Source of the DNA: Rhizobium sp. J15
Lineage (GTDB): Bacteria; Pseudomonadota; Alphaproteobacteria; Rhizobiales; Rhizobiaceae
Assembly: GCF_002531825.1 (NCBI RefSeq)
Contig: NZ_NWSX01000010.1
Span: 1 to 64,000, forward strand
Reading direction: 5' to 3'
DNA length: 64,000 bases
The position numbers and the translations under genes were made by a program. The stretch's first letter is position 1. Each line of letters starts with the position of its first letter. The notes under the pieces were generated by a model. The model saw only the letters and a list, made by a program, of their open reading frames with translations. It was not told where the DNA came from and did no database searches. Below, piece by piece: positions 25,081 to 33,935 of the stretch.

Positions 25081-26190
25081 TTAGATCACGAATTCCTCTT
25101 CGTACGTCTGTGGCTCGGGAACGACCGTAACCTCCACCGGAACGATCCAATTGGCCGCGTAGCTCTCACAGTCGGAATGCGGGAGGTCGGGCTGCACGCA
25201 CCCCGCCCCATCGATCGCGCGACATCGCAGTATATATCGCCCCACTTCTTCAGGGGTCCATATGTACTCCCACAAGCGCCATGCAAAGGGACGTTCTGTT
25301 TCAAGGAGCCTTCCCTCGCGCCAGCCCCTGCCATCTCCGGTGCAGACCTGCACCTGCCGGATAGCGGCCTCTCCGCTCCAGGCGGCTCCGAAAATCCGAT
25401 ACGGTTGGCCGACGATGAGACGCGCGCCCTGCACGGGACGCGCGATCTGCGCTTTTACCTGCATCTCCGCAAGGGGGACCAGCCTGGGTTCCCCGAGGCT
25501 GCGCTCCCAACGGAAATAGTCGCGCGCCTGCCAGTAGCCAAGGAACGGTTGCTCCACAACCGTGATATCAGTGATCCACTTGACCCAAGCCATGCCGAAC
25601 CAGCCACCCACGACCGCGCGTAGCGGGTAGCCGTGATCGCGCGTCAACGGCTCCTCGTTCATCGAATAGGCTAGGATCGTGCTGTCAGCGATGGCCTTCT
25701 CAAGCGGTAAACTGCGCGCAAAAGCGATGGGACCGGGAGAAGCCGTTTTCTTGTTCGTGTCGACGACGCCGCTGTCGGCACCTACGAGCAGAACCTCACG
25801 TGCGGTTCGCTTGACGCCCGCCATTTCCAAAATCTCGCGCAGAGGAACGCCTGTCCACGCGGCGTTCCCGACGGCTCCGTTCTGCCACTGCAATCCCTCC
25901 CTCGGCGGCACATAGTAGACGCGCCCGTTCCCGGCGCACTCGACGACGGCGGTGAAAGTCGTGCTCCGCATCGCCTTGATGCTGTCGAGGTCAAGTTCGA
26001 TCGGCCGCTCCACCGCCCCGCCAACGCGCAATCTCCAGTCTCGTGCATCGAGGTCCGGCGACGGGAAATGGTTTCGCACGAAGAACAGCTCGGTTGGGAT
26101 CAGCCAATCGGAGAGCGACGCAAACGGAAACTCGATGTTCTGTGGGGATTTCTGTCGAACTATTAGGCTGGGTCGCTCTGGTGTCGGCAT
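25081..26190 (-). CDS. Sulfite oxidase-family molybdopterin oxidoreductase
   Basis: 369 residues with the Moco domain (IELDLDSIKAM, AVVECAGNGRVYY with the molybdenum-ligand Cys85, and GYPLRAVVGGWFGMAWVKWI) and a C-terminal immunoglobulin-like dimerisation domain (AAWSGEAAIRQVQVCTGDG, then FAWRLWEYIW). There is no signal peptide or heme domain, so it is predicted to be cytoplasmic, unlike periplasmic SorA/SorT. ATG 26190 has a GAGGAC ribosome site; a TTG at 26211 is a weaker alternative. It may oxidise sulfite or another small substrate; no partner cytochrome is adjacent. Confidence 0.88.
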   Translation of the reverse strand: MPTPERPSLIVRQKSPQNIEFPFASLSDWLIPTELFFVRNHFPSPDLDARDWRLRVGGAVERPIELDLDSIKAMRSTTFTAVVECAGNGRVYYVPPREGLQWQNGAVGNAAWTGVPLREILEMAGVKRTAREVLLVGADSGVVDTNKKTASPGPIAFARSLPLEKAIADSTILAYSMNEEPLTRDHGYPLRAVVGGWFGMAWVKWITDITVVEQPFLGYWQARDYFRWERSLGEPRLVPLAEMQVKAQIARPVQGARLIVGQPYRIFGAAWSGEAAIRQVQVCTGDGRGWREGRLLETERPFAWRLWEYIWTPEEVGRYILRCRAIDGAGCVQPDLPHSDCESYAANWIVPVEVTVVPEPQTYEEEFVI

Positions 26191-26519
26191 CGTCCTCGTC
26201 TCCCCTTCCAAGAGGTCGCGCGAATTCCGGTTCGATCACACCGCCCTTCGCAGTGCGTCTGTCGCGTTCCGCCTTAGACCCTAGCACATACCGCACGTTC
26301 CTCGCATCGACCTCGAACGGCAGCAAAGGGCCGACCCCGGACCTTGGCGGCAAGACCTCTGATCTCCGCTTTCGTTTTGGGTGTCTACCAGCGGACAGTC
26401 GGCCTTCGGCAGCATGTCGGCATTACCGATTTTGGCGCGCAATGACGCTATTTGCGCATTGCAGTCCTATGCCGGCTTGGAATTAGGTCAGCACGATTTG
26501 CGACCCAATGACTCTGGGC
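26191..26519. other. Intergenic stretch, no gene seen
   Basis: About 330 bp between the sulfite-oxidase-like start and the AraC stop. Short frames present have no ribosome site or family resemblance. It should contain the sulfite-oxidase-like promoter and marks the right edge of the decayed island. Confidence 0.4.
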
Positions 26520-27419
26520 CTAGGGCCAGTCCGCATAGCCCGAAGACAGCATACTGTTTTCCGAACCGGCGGAGGCGCGAGCGATCTCGCGGTAGCCGGC
26601 GGGGGAAAGGCCGGTCTTGCGCTTGAAGAAATGGCTGAAATAGGTCGGGTCGCGGAAACCGAGACTGTCGGAGATTTCCTGAATGTTGCGGGCCGAGCGC
26701 TCCAATCTCAGCTTTGCCTCCTGCACCACGCGTTCGTGCAGGAGCTGGATCGGCGAGCGGCCGAGCGCCCTCTGGCAGATGGAATGAAGCCGGTCGGCAG
26801 TGACGCCGAGTTCCGCGGCATAATCGCTGATCGGACGGTGCTTGCGGAAACCGGCCTCGACGAGCTGGCGATATCGCTGCAGGATCGATCCGGTTTCGCC
26901 CTGCCCTCGCTCCTCGCCTCTTTCCCCGCCGCAGCCGCGCCAAAGCGCCATCAGCGCCAGCCTGATATAAGCGGCTGCGACCATCCAGGAGGAGCGGGCG
27001 GGATCGCCGAGTTCGCGCACGAAACCCGAAATCAGCGGCGCGATTTCGGCCACCAGCTGAGGATCGGCGGCTTCGACCAGCTTGCGCTGCTCGGTGAAGA
27101 GGCGCAGCGAATAGGATTCCACCTTGTCGCCGATCGCATCGACCATGATCTGCGCCGACACCCCGACAAGATGGGCCGCGGTGCCGGCGGCAATGGAAAG
27201 ATCGCATCGCGCCTGCGGCGGCAGGAAGGCGATGAGCGGCCCGTGCAGCGGCCGGTCTTCGCCATTGTCGAAATGCAGTTCGGCCGAGCCGTCCCCGAGC
27301 AGGAAGAAATGATGAAAATCGGCGTAGATCCCTTTCTGGAAACGAATGCGCCGGTGCGAGAGCGACGGCCCGTGCCATTCGCCCCTCGCATAATGATGAA
27401 TGCCTCCGTTCGTCGCCAA
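26520..27419 (-). CDS. AraC family regulator of the aromatic aldehyde/transport locus
   Basis: 299 residues: an N-terminal cupin-like sensor (GIYADFHHFFLLGDGSAELHFDNG) and a C-terminal AraC domain (ISDYAAELGVTADRLHSICQRALGRSPIQLLHERVVQEAKLRL, then IQEISDSLGFRDPTYFSHFFKRKTGLSPAGYRE). No ATG is available; translation most likely starts at TTG 27419, which is preceded by a strong GAGGAGGG ribosome site at 6 nt. It is divergent from the aldehyde dehydrogenase and transporter genes and probably activates them in response to an aromatic compound. Confidence 0.87.
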   Translation of the reverse strand: MATNGGIHHYARGEWHGPSLSHRRIRFQKGIYADFHHFFLLGDGSAELHFDNGEDRPLHGPLIAFLPPQARCDLSIAAGTAAHLVGVSAQIMVDAIGDKVESYSLRLFTEQRKLVEAADPQLVAEIAPLISGFVRELGDPARSSWMVAAAYIRLALMALWRGCGGERGEERGQGETGSILQRYRQLVEAGFRKHRPISDYAAELGVTADRLHSICQRALGRSPIQLLHERVVQEAKLRLERSARNIQEISDSLGFRDPTYFSHFFKRKTGLSPAGYREIARASAGSENSMLSSGYADWP

Positions 27420-27518
27420 CGTCCGCCCTCCTCTTTCGCAGCGAACAGTGCGGCAATCGCCGGATAATTACAATATTAACCCAATAAATCGCATTCCATC
27501 CTGAAACGATCGGCGTAA

Positions 27519-27547
27519 CCTCCTCTCCATCAGCCTTTGGGAGGAGG
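27519..27547 (+). promoter_or_regulatory. Leader hairpin upstream of aldehyde dehydrogenase 1
   Basis: CCTCCTC (27519-27525) pairs with GAGGAGG (27541-27547), so the only strong Shine-Dalgarno-like sequence in the leader is base-paired. A 20-codon frame starts at ATG 27559 and ends before the dehydrogenase start at 27644. This could be a translational control element, but no direct proof is visible. Confidence 0.3.
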
Positions 27548-27643
27548 CACCTCGACAGATGCGGGAATGGTTGGACGGCCCTTGGGCCGCGGCTTCCGCT
27601 CGTCTTCTCCCACGGCAATGAAACAAGCGCCGGCTGGCGGCGG

Positions 27644-29107
27644 ATGGGGAAAACGGTGTTTTCGGCAAAGCTGATGATCAACAACGAGGCGGTGGAGGCG
27701 TCCGACGGGGCAACCTTCGAACGCATCGATCCGCTGACTGGCGACGTCGCGACGGTCGCCGCGGCGGGCTCCGTCGCCGACATGGCGAGGGCCGCCAATT
27801 CAGCCGCGGCCGCCTTTCCCGATTGGTCGCAGACCGGCCCGGGCGAGCGCCGCCGGCTGCTCAATGCCGCCGCCGACCTTCTCGAAGCCCGCACGCCCGA
27901 ACTCATCGCCGCCATGATCGGCGAAACCGGCGCCACCGCGCAATGGGCGGCGATCAATTGCGGCCTCGGCGCCGATATTTTTCGCGAGGCGGCGGCGATG
28001 ACGACGCAAATCTCAGGTGAGCTCATTCCGTCAGGCATTCCGGGCAGCATGGCAATGGCGGTGCGCCAGCCGGCCGGCGTCTGCGTCGGCATTGCTCCGT
28101 GGAATGCGCCCATTATCCTCGGCACGCGCGCCGTCGCCATGCCGCTTGCCTGCGGCAACACCGTCGTCCTCAAGGCCTCCGAACTCTGCCCGAAGACCCA
28201 TGGGCTGATCGGCGATATCCTGCGCGACGCCGGCTTCCCGCGCGGCGTCGTCAATGTCGTCTCCAATGCACCAAGTGACGCCGCCGCCGTCGTCGACGCG
28301 CTGATCGCCCATCCGGCCGTACGCCGCATCAACTTCACCGGCTCCACCCGCGTCGGCAGGATCATCGCCGAAGCCTCGGCACGGCATCTCAAGCGCTGCC
28401 TGCTGGAACTCGGCGGCAAGGCGCCCTTCATCGTGCTTGCCGATGCCGATATCGACGAGGCGGTCGGCGCCGCCGCCTTCGGCGCCTTCATGAACCAGGG
28501 CCAGATCTGCATGTCGACCGAGCGGATCATCCTCATGGACGAGATCGCCGACGGCTTCATCGACAAGTTCCGGTCGAAAGCCTCAACCCTTATCGCCGGC
28601 AGCCCCAAGGACGGCAATACGCCGCTCGGTACGCTGATCAACGCCGAAGCCGTGCGCCGTGTGCGGTCATTGATCGACGACGCCGTGCAGAAGGGCGCCG
28701 TCCTCGTCTGCGGCGGCGAGGCGCATGGCACGCTGATGGATGCGACCGTCATCGATCACGTCACGCCGGCCATGCGTATCTATCGCGAGGAGAGCTTCGG
28801 CCCGGTCGCGGCGATCATCCGCGTCGGCAGCATCGACGAGGCCGTGACGGTTGCCAACGACAATGAATACGGGCTTTCGGCGGCGGTTTTCAGCGGCGAT
28901 GTCAATGCCGCGCTCGCCGTCGCCATGCGGCTCGAATCCGGCATCTGCCACATCAACGAGGCGACGGTTTCCGACGAGCCGCAAATGCCGTTCGGCGGCG
29001 TCAAATCGAGCGGCTACGGCCGCTTCGGCGGCAAGGCCGCGATCGATGAATTCACCGAGCTTCGATGGGTCACCATCGCATCGGGAAAACGGCAATATCC
29101 GATCTGA
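27644..29107 (+). CDS. Vanillin/salicylaldehyde-type aldehyde dehydrogenase 1
   Basis: 487 residues with GIAPWNAPIILGTRA, FTGSTRVGR, the base Glu255 (LELGGKAPF) and catalytic Cys289 in NQGQICMSTERI. The QICMSTER motif is typical of vanillin, benzaldehyde and salicylaldehyde dehydrogenases. It would oxidise vanillin to vanillate with NAD. It is a close paralogue of the gene at 34745-36190. The ATG at 27644 has no strong ribosome site; MINNEA at 27674 is possible, but the paralogue's N-terminus supports the longer form. It heads the operon with the ABC transporter. Confidence 0.85.
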   Translation: MGKTVFSAKLMINNEAVEASDGATFERIDPLTGDVATVAAAGSVADMARAANSAAAAFPDWSQTGPGERRRLLNAAADLLEARTPELIAAMIGETGATAQWAAINCGLGADIFREAAAMTTQISGELIPSGIPGSMAMAVRQPAGVCVGIAPWNAPIILGTRAVAMPLACGNTVVLKASELCPKTHGLIGDILRDAGFPRGVVNVVSNAPSDAAAVVDALIAHPAVRRINFTGSTRVGRIIAEASARHLKRCLLELGGKAPFIVLADADIDEAVGAAAFGAFMNQGQICMSTERIILMDEIADGFIDKFRSKASTLIAGSPKDGNTPLGTLINAEAVRRVRSLIDDAVQKGAVLVCGGEAHGTLMDATVIDHVTPAMRIYREESFGPVAAIIRVGSIDEAVTVANDNEYGLSAAVFSGDVNAALAVAMRLESGICHINEATVSDEPQMPFGGVKSSGYGRFGGKAAIDEFTELRWVTIASGKRQYPI

Positions 29108-29173
29108 CTGCAGCTCGGCCGGAATGGACAGGAAACGGGCGGGAGGCCCGCACCAAGAGGGAGGAATGATTTC

Positions 29174-30478
29174 ATGAGCAGGACATTCAATGCGGCGTCT
29201 CTCACGCGCCGCTCTTTCATCGCTTCGGCCGCGGCAGGCGGCGCGGCGCTGGCGCTTTTCGGCCGTACGGCCTTCGCCGAGAGCGGCGATACGCTGAAGG
29301 TCGGCTTCATCAGCCCGCGCACCGGCCCGCTCGGCGGCTTCGGCGAAACGGACGGCTATGTGCTCGATCTCGCACGCAAGGCCCTGGCGAACGGCCTGCA
29401 GGCCGGCGGCAAGACCTGGAAGGTCGAGATCCTCGACCAGGACACCCAGTCCGATCCCTCGCGCGCCGGGCAACTGGCGAAGGAGCTCATCAACAACCAG
29501 GCGATCGACCTGATGCTCGCCGTCTCGACGCCCGAAACGATCAATCCGGTGTCCGACGCCTGCGAGGCGGCGGGCGTCCCCTGCCTCTCGACGGTCATGC
29601 CCTGGGAGGCCTGGTACTTCGGCCGCGGCGCCAAGCCGGGCGCGCCCTCGCCCTTCAAATGGACCTATCATTTCGGCTTCGGCGTCGAAGAATTCCACAA
29701 GGCCTATGTCTCGCAATGGAGCCTGATCGAGACCAACAAGAAGGTCGGCGTCATGTATCCCAACGACGCCGACGGCAATGCGATCCGCGCCCATCTGGCG
29801 CCCGCCCTCGCCAAGGCCGGCTTCACCATCATCGATCCCGGCGCCTATGAAACCGGCACCACCGATTTCTCGGCGCAGATCGCCCTCTTCCGGCAGGAAG
29901 GCGTCGAGATCTTCAACTCCTTCCCGATACCGCCCGACTTCGCCGCCTTCTGGCGCCAGGCCGCCCAGCAGGGACTCACCCAGCAGATCAAGATCTGCCA
30001 GATCGCCAAGACGGGCCTCTTTCCTTCCGACATCGAGGCGCTCGGCGATCTCGGCATGAACATCGGCAGCGCCGCCTATTGGCACAAGGCCTTCCCCTAC
30101 AAATCGACGCTGACCGGCGTCTCGGGAACCGAGCTTGCCGACGGCTATGAAGCGGCAAGCGGCAAGCAGTGGACGCAGCAGCTCGGCGCCAGCCTCGCGC
30201 TTCTCGATGCCGGCTTCGACGCGCTGAAGGCGAGCAGCGACGTCAAGAGCAAGGAGGCCGTTGCCAAGGCGCTCGCCTCGCTGAAGACGACGACGATCGC
30301 CGGCAAAGTCGACTTCACCAGCGGCCCCGTCGCCAACGTCTCGCCCGGGCCGATCATCGGCACGCAATGGGTAAAGGCGGCGGAAGGCTCGAAATTCGAG
30401 CTCGACTATGTCGTCACGGAAAACGCCACCGACCCCAACGTCCCGGTCGGCGCCAAGCTCACCGCCTACAACGGATAA
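29174..30478 (+). CDS. Branched-chain-type ABC transporter substrate-binding protein (Tat-exported)
   Basis: 434 residues. The N-terminus SLTRRSFIASAAAGGAALALFGRTAFA is a twin-arginine (Tat) signal with cleavage near residue 36. The mature part has the periplasmic-binding type 1 fold (LKVGFISPRTGPLGGFGETDGYVLD; later VGVMYPNDADGN and AGFTIIDPGAYETGTTDFSAQI). Relatives import branched-chain amino acids, amides or aromatic acids. Between two aromatic aldehyde dehydrogenases an aromatic ligand is likely, by inference. GGAGGAATG ribosome site precedes the ATG. Confidence 0.88.
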   Translation: MSRTFNAASLTRRSFIASAAAGGAALALFGRTAFAESGDTLKVGFISPRTGPLGGFGETDGYVLDLARKALANGLQAGGKTWKVEILDQDTQSDPSRAGQLAKELINNQAIDLMLAVSTPETINPVSDACEAAGVPCLSTVMPWEAWYFGRGAKPGAPSPFKWTYHFGFGVEEFHKAYVSQWSLIETNKKVGVMYPNDADGNAIRAHLAPALAKAGFTIIDPGAYETGTTDFSAQIALFRQEGVEIFNSFPIPPDFAAFWRQAAQQGLTQQIKICQIAKTGLFPSDIEALGDLGMNIGSAAYWHKAFPYKSTLTGVSGTELADGYEAASGKQWTQQLGASLALLDAGFDALKASSDVKSKEAVAKALASLKTTTIAGKVDFTSGPVANVSPGPIIGTQWVKAAEGSKFELDYVVTENATDPNVPVGAKLTAYNG

Positions 30479-30484
30479 CGCACG

Positions 30485-31237
30485 GTGCAGCAGCAAACTC
30501 AAAATCGACCGGGAGGAGCCTTCCTCTCGGCCCAAGGAATCCACAAGCGGTTCGGCGCGCTCGTGGTCTTGGAAAATCTCGATTTTTCCATGGGCGACGG
30601 CGACGCGGTCGGCATCGTCGGGCCGAACGGCGCCGGCAAGACGACGCTGCTCTCCGTGCTCGCCGGCGCCTTCCCGCCGAGCGCGGGCACAATCACCTTC
30701 GACGGCGCCGACGTCACGCGCCGGACGGCGGCGGAACGCTGCCGCTCGGGCCTGGTGCGGACCCATCAGATCCCGAAACCCTTCAGCGGCATGACGACCT
30801 TCGAAAACGTCTTCGTCGCCGCGTCCCATGGCAATGCCGCAAGCCGCGACGAGGCCTATGACCGCGTGGTGGATTCGCTTTCGCTCTGCGGCATGCTCGG
30901 CGTCGCCAACCGCCCGGCCGACACGCTCGGCCTGCTCGATCGCAAACGGCTGGAGCTTGCCCGCGCGCTCGCCACGCAGCCGCGGCTGCTGCTACTCGAC
31001 GAGATCGGCGGCGGACTGACCGACGGCGAGGCGAGCGAGCTCGTGGAAACCATCCTCGAACTGCGCCGCCGCGGCATCGGCATCGTCTGGATCGAGCATA
31101 TGGTCCATATCCTGCTGCAGGTGGCCGAGCGGCTGATCTGCATGGATGCCGGCCGGATCATCGCCGATGGCGAGCCGAAAGCAGTCATGAGCAACGCCGA
31201 AGTCGTCAAGGCCTATCTCGGAGGAACGCCCGCATGA
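30485..31237 (+). CDS. ABC transporter ATP-binding protein (LivG family)
   Basis: 250 residues starting at GTG 30485. The Walker A is GPNGAGKTT. The expected LSGGQ signature is altered to LGLLDRKRLELARALAT, as in some LivG proteins; the Walker B is LLLLDEIGGGL, and the switch region contains IEHMVHILL. It lies 6 nt after the binding-protein stop. Works with the LivF-like partner to drive uptake. Confidence 0.9.
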   Translation: MQQQTQNRPGGAFLSAQGIHKRFGALVVLENLDFSMGDGDAVGIVGPNGAGKTTLLSVLAGAFPPSAGTITFDGADVTRRTAAERCRSGLVRTHQIPKPFSGMTTFENVFVAASHGNAASRDEAYDRVVDSLSLCGMLGVANRPADTLGLLDRKRLELARALATQPRLLLLDEIGGGLTDGEASELVETILELRRRGIGIVWIEHMVHILLQVAERLICMDAGRIIADGEPKAVMSNAEVVKAYLGGTPA

Positions 31238-31962
31238 GCCTTCTCTCCATCCGCAACCTCGACGTCCGCCATGGCCTGCTGCAGGCGGTGCGCGGCGTCA
31301 GCTTCGATATCGCCAAGGGCGAGGTGCTGGCGCTGGTCGGCGCCAACGGCGCGGGCAAGACGACGCTGCTTCGCTCGATCGCCGGCGCTCACCTTCCCGC
31401 CTCCGGCGAGATCCTTCTCGACGGCGAGGATCTCGCCGCCATCCCCTCCCACAAGCGGATCGCCAGGGGCATCGCCCTGGTGCCGGAAGGCCGGCGCCTG
31501 TTTTCGCAGATGACCGTCGAGGAAAACCTGCTTCTCGGAAAGAGCTGCGGACGCAAGGGCGAATGGAGCGTCGATCGCGTCCTCGACGCCTTTCCGAACC
31601 TGAAGCCCCGCCGCCACGCCAAGACAGGGCATCTCTCGGGCGGGGAGCAGCAGGCGACCGCCATCGGCCGTGCCCTGATGAGCAACCCCGATATTCTTCT
31701 GCTGGACGAGGTCTCGCTCGGGCTTTCGCCGCTCGTCGTCGACCGCGTCTATGCCCAGCTGCAGTCGCTGCTCACATCAGGGACGACAATTGTGCTTGTC
31801 GAGCAGGATCTCGCCCGCGCCATGAGTGTCGCAAGCCGCGTCATCTGCATGCTGGAAGGACGCATCGTGCTCGACAGGCCGGCGGCGGCCGTCACCCGCG
31901 AACATGTCACCCAGGCCTATTTCGGATTGCACCGGGCCGCCGGCGAAAGGAGCGCATCGTGA
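31234..31962 (+). CDS. ABC transporter ATP-binding protein (LivF family)
   Basis: 242 residues. Walker A GANGAGKTT, signature LSGGEQQATAIGRALM, Walker B ILLLDEVSLGLSP, H-loop region VEQDLARAM. It overlaps the upstream gene by ATGA. The LivF-specific PEGRRLFSQMTVEENL is present. Confidence 0.92.
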   Translation: MSLLSIRNLDVRHGLLQAVRGVSFDIAKGEVLALVGANGAGKTTLLRSIAGAHLPASGEILLDGEDLAAIPSHKRIARGIALVPEGRRLFSQMTVEENLLLGKSCGRKGEWSVDRVLDAFPNLKPRRHAKTGHLSGGEQQATAIGRALMSNPDILLLDEVSLGLSPLVVDRVYAQLQSLLTSGTTIVLVEQDLARAMSVASRVICMLEGRIVLDRPAAAVTREHVTQAYFGLHRAAGERSAS

Positions 31963-32873
31963 TCAATTCCCTGCTCCAGGGCATCCTGCTCGGCGGCTAT
32001 TACGCCGTCATCGCCTGCGGACTGTCCTTCATGTTCTCCGTCATGCGGATCATCAATCTCGCGCATGGCAGCCTGGCGATCGCCGCCGCCTACGGGCTGT
32101 GGCTGCTTGCCGCCAAGGCGGGCATTCCACCTTTTGCCGGCCTGCTGATCGTCCTGCCGGTCATGGCGGTCCTCGGCTGGATGCTGCAGCGTTTCATCCT
32201 CGAACGCAGCGCCCGCGGCGGCACGCTGCTGCCCATTCTCACCACCTTCGGCCTGTCGATCGTCATCGACAATCTGCTGTTCGAACAGTTCGGTGCCGAC
32301 ACGCGCTCGCTCGCGCCCTTTATCGGCAACCTCTCCTATGCATCCTGGCAACTGCCGGGTCACATCTTCGTCGGCAAGCTCGCTGTCATGATGATGGTGA
32401 CGGCGATCCTCCTTCTCGGCGCGCTGCAGTTCTTCCTCAGCCGCTTTGCACTCGGCCGCGCCATCCGTGCCACGGCCGAAGATCCCGATACGGCAGGGCT
32501 TGTCGGCATCGATGCACGTAGAGTGAATGCCGTCGCCACCGCAATCACCATGGTCACGATCGGGATCGCCGGCGCCTTTCTCGGAATGCGGGCAACCTTC
32601 AGCCCCTATGCGGGCGGGCCGCAGTTGCTCTTCGCCTTCGAGGCGGCCGTCATCGGCGGCGCGGGATCACTCTGGGGCACGCTTGCCGGCGGCATCATTC
32701 TCGGCCTTGCCCAGTCGCTCGGCGCGCAGCTGCATCCGCAAGGCTTCCTGATCGGCGGCCACGCCATGTTCCTGCTCGTCCTTTTCGTGAGGCTGTCCCG
32801 GTTCGGCATACCTCGGCTCGACAGGCTCGGCGCCTTCCTCAACTTTCGAGCACGTCTCAGGAGCCCGACATGA
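31959..32873 (+). CDS. ABC transporter permease (LivH family)
   Basis: 304 residues of mostly membrane helices. The family opening LLQGILLGGYYAVIACGLSFMFSVMRIINLAHG and the EAA-like ATEDPDTAGLVGIDARRVN and GGAGSLWGTLAGGIILG are clear. It starts at GTG 31959, overlapping the LivF stop (GTGA). Forms the channel with the LivM-like partner. Confidence 0.92.
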   Translation: MINSLLQGILLGGYYAVIACGLSFMFSVMRIINLAHGSLAIAAAYGLWLLAAKAGIPPFAGLLIVLPVMAVLGWMLQRFILERSARGGTLLPILTTFGLSIVIDNLLFEQFGADTRSLAPFIGNLSYASWQLPGHIFVGKLAVMMMVTAILLLGALQFFLSRFALGRAIRATAEDPDTAGLVGIDARRVNAVATAITMVTIGIAGAFLGMRATFSPYAGGPQLLFAFEAAVIGGAGSLWGTLAGGIILGLAQSLGAQLHPQGFLIGGHAMFLLVLFVRLSRFGIPRLDRLGAFLNFRARLRSPT

Positions 32874-33895
32874 CACTCGTCTCCAACGGAATATCGATCG
32901 AACGCTGGACGACGTCGTCACGGATGGCGCTCGGCGCCATGGCCGCCTTGCTGGTGCTGCTGGCGCTCGCTCCCACAATGCTCGGCGCCGGCGCGATCGA
33001 CCGGATGACGGCCCTGTTCATCTATGTGATCCTGGCCGCCATGTGGAATGCGCTCGCCGGTTTCGGCGGGCTCGTCTCCGTCGGCCAGCAGGTGTTCTTC
33101 GGCCTCGGCGCCTATTTCACCATCCGGCTTGCGGATGCCGGGCTCGATCCCTTCGTCTCGATCTTTGCCGCCGCGATCGTGACCGGTGCGCTGTCGGTGC
33201 CGCTTTCGCTCTTCATGCTGCGGCTGAAGGGCGGTGAGTTCGCGATCGGCATGTGGGTCGTCGCCACGCTCGCCCACCTGCTCGTCAATCTCGACAGCCT
33301 CATCCAGGGCGAAACGGGAACCTCGCTGATCTCGCTCAACCTCTATGACAGCGGCATGCGGCGGGCGGCGATCTATTGGCTTGCGCTCGCCTCCATGGCG
33401 GCCCTGCTCGGCGCGCTCTTCATGCTGATGAGAAGCCGCGCGGGAGCGGCCATGCAGGCGATCCGCGACAATGAAGAGGCGGCGACCTCGGTTGGCGTGC
33501 GGGTGATCGCGACCAAGCGGCTGCTCTTCGTGCTCGCCGCCTTCGGCATCGCCGTCGCCGGCGGCTTGTGGCTTGCAACCGCCACGACCTTCCAGCCGAA
33601 GACCTATTTCAGCGTCCAGTGGACCGCCTACATGATCTTCATGGTGCTCGTCGGCGGCATCGGCAAGTTCGAAGGCGCGCTCCTCGGCGCGATCCTGTTC
33701 TTCGTCATCGAAACCTTCTTCGGCAGCGCCGGCGTCTGGTATCTGATCGGTCTCGGCGCCACCGCCCTGATCTTCTCCCTCTACCTGCCGCGCGGGCTCT
33801 GGGGCGAAATCGAACGCCGTTTCGATTTCCAGCTTCTGCCCGTCGGCTATCGGCTGAAACTTCCCGGTCCGAACAAGATCAAATGGGAAGAATGA
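32870..33895 (+). CDS. ABC transporter permease (LivM family)
   Basis: 341 residues, eight or so membrane helices. LivM marks are MWNALAGFGGLVSVGQQVFFGLGAYF and IRDNEEAATSVGVRV, with VGGIGKFEGALLGAILFF near the end. ATG 32870 overlaps the previous stop (ATGA). Last component of the importer. Confidence 0.92.
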   Translation: MTLVSNGISIERWTTSSRMALGAMAALLVLLALAPTMLGAGAIDRMTALFIYVILAAMWNALAGFGGLVSVGQQVFFGLGAYFTIRLADAGLDPFVSIFAAAIVTGALSVPLSLFMLRLKGGEFAIGMWVVATLAHLLVNLDSLIQGETGTSLISLNLYDSGMRRAAIYWLALASMAALLGALFMLMRSRAGAAMQAIRDNEEAATSVGVRVIATKRLLFVLAAFGIAVAGGLWLATATTFQPKTYFSVQWTAYMIFMVLVGGIGKFEGALLGAILFFVIETFFGSAGVWYLIGLGATALIFSLYLPRGLWGEIERRFDFQLLPVGYRLKLPGPNKIKWEE

Positions 33896-33935
33896 GCCGG
33901 CTTGCCTTCAGTTTCTCTTGTGAAAGGTGACATTC

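Noticed and set aside
26488..28752. 754-codon minus-strand frame
   Set aside because: Out-of-frame shadow crossing the divergent promoter and the AraC gene.
28667..30829. 720-codon minus-strand frame
   Set aside because: Antisense across the aldehyde dehydrogenase, the binding-protein gene and the start of the LivG-like gene.
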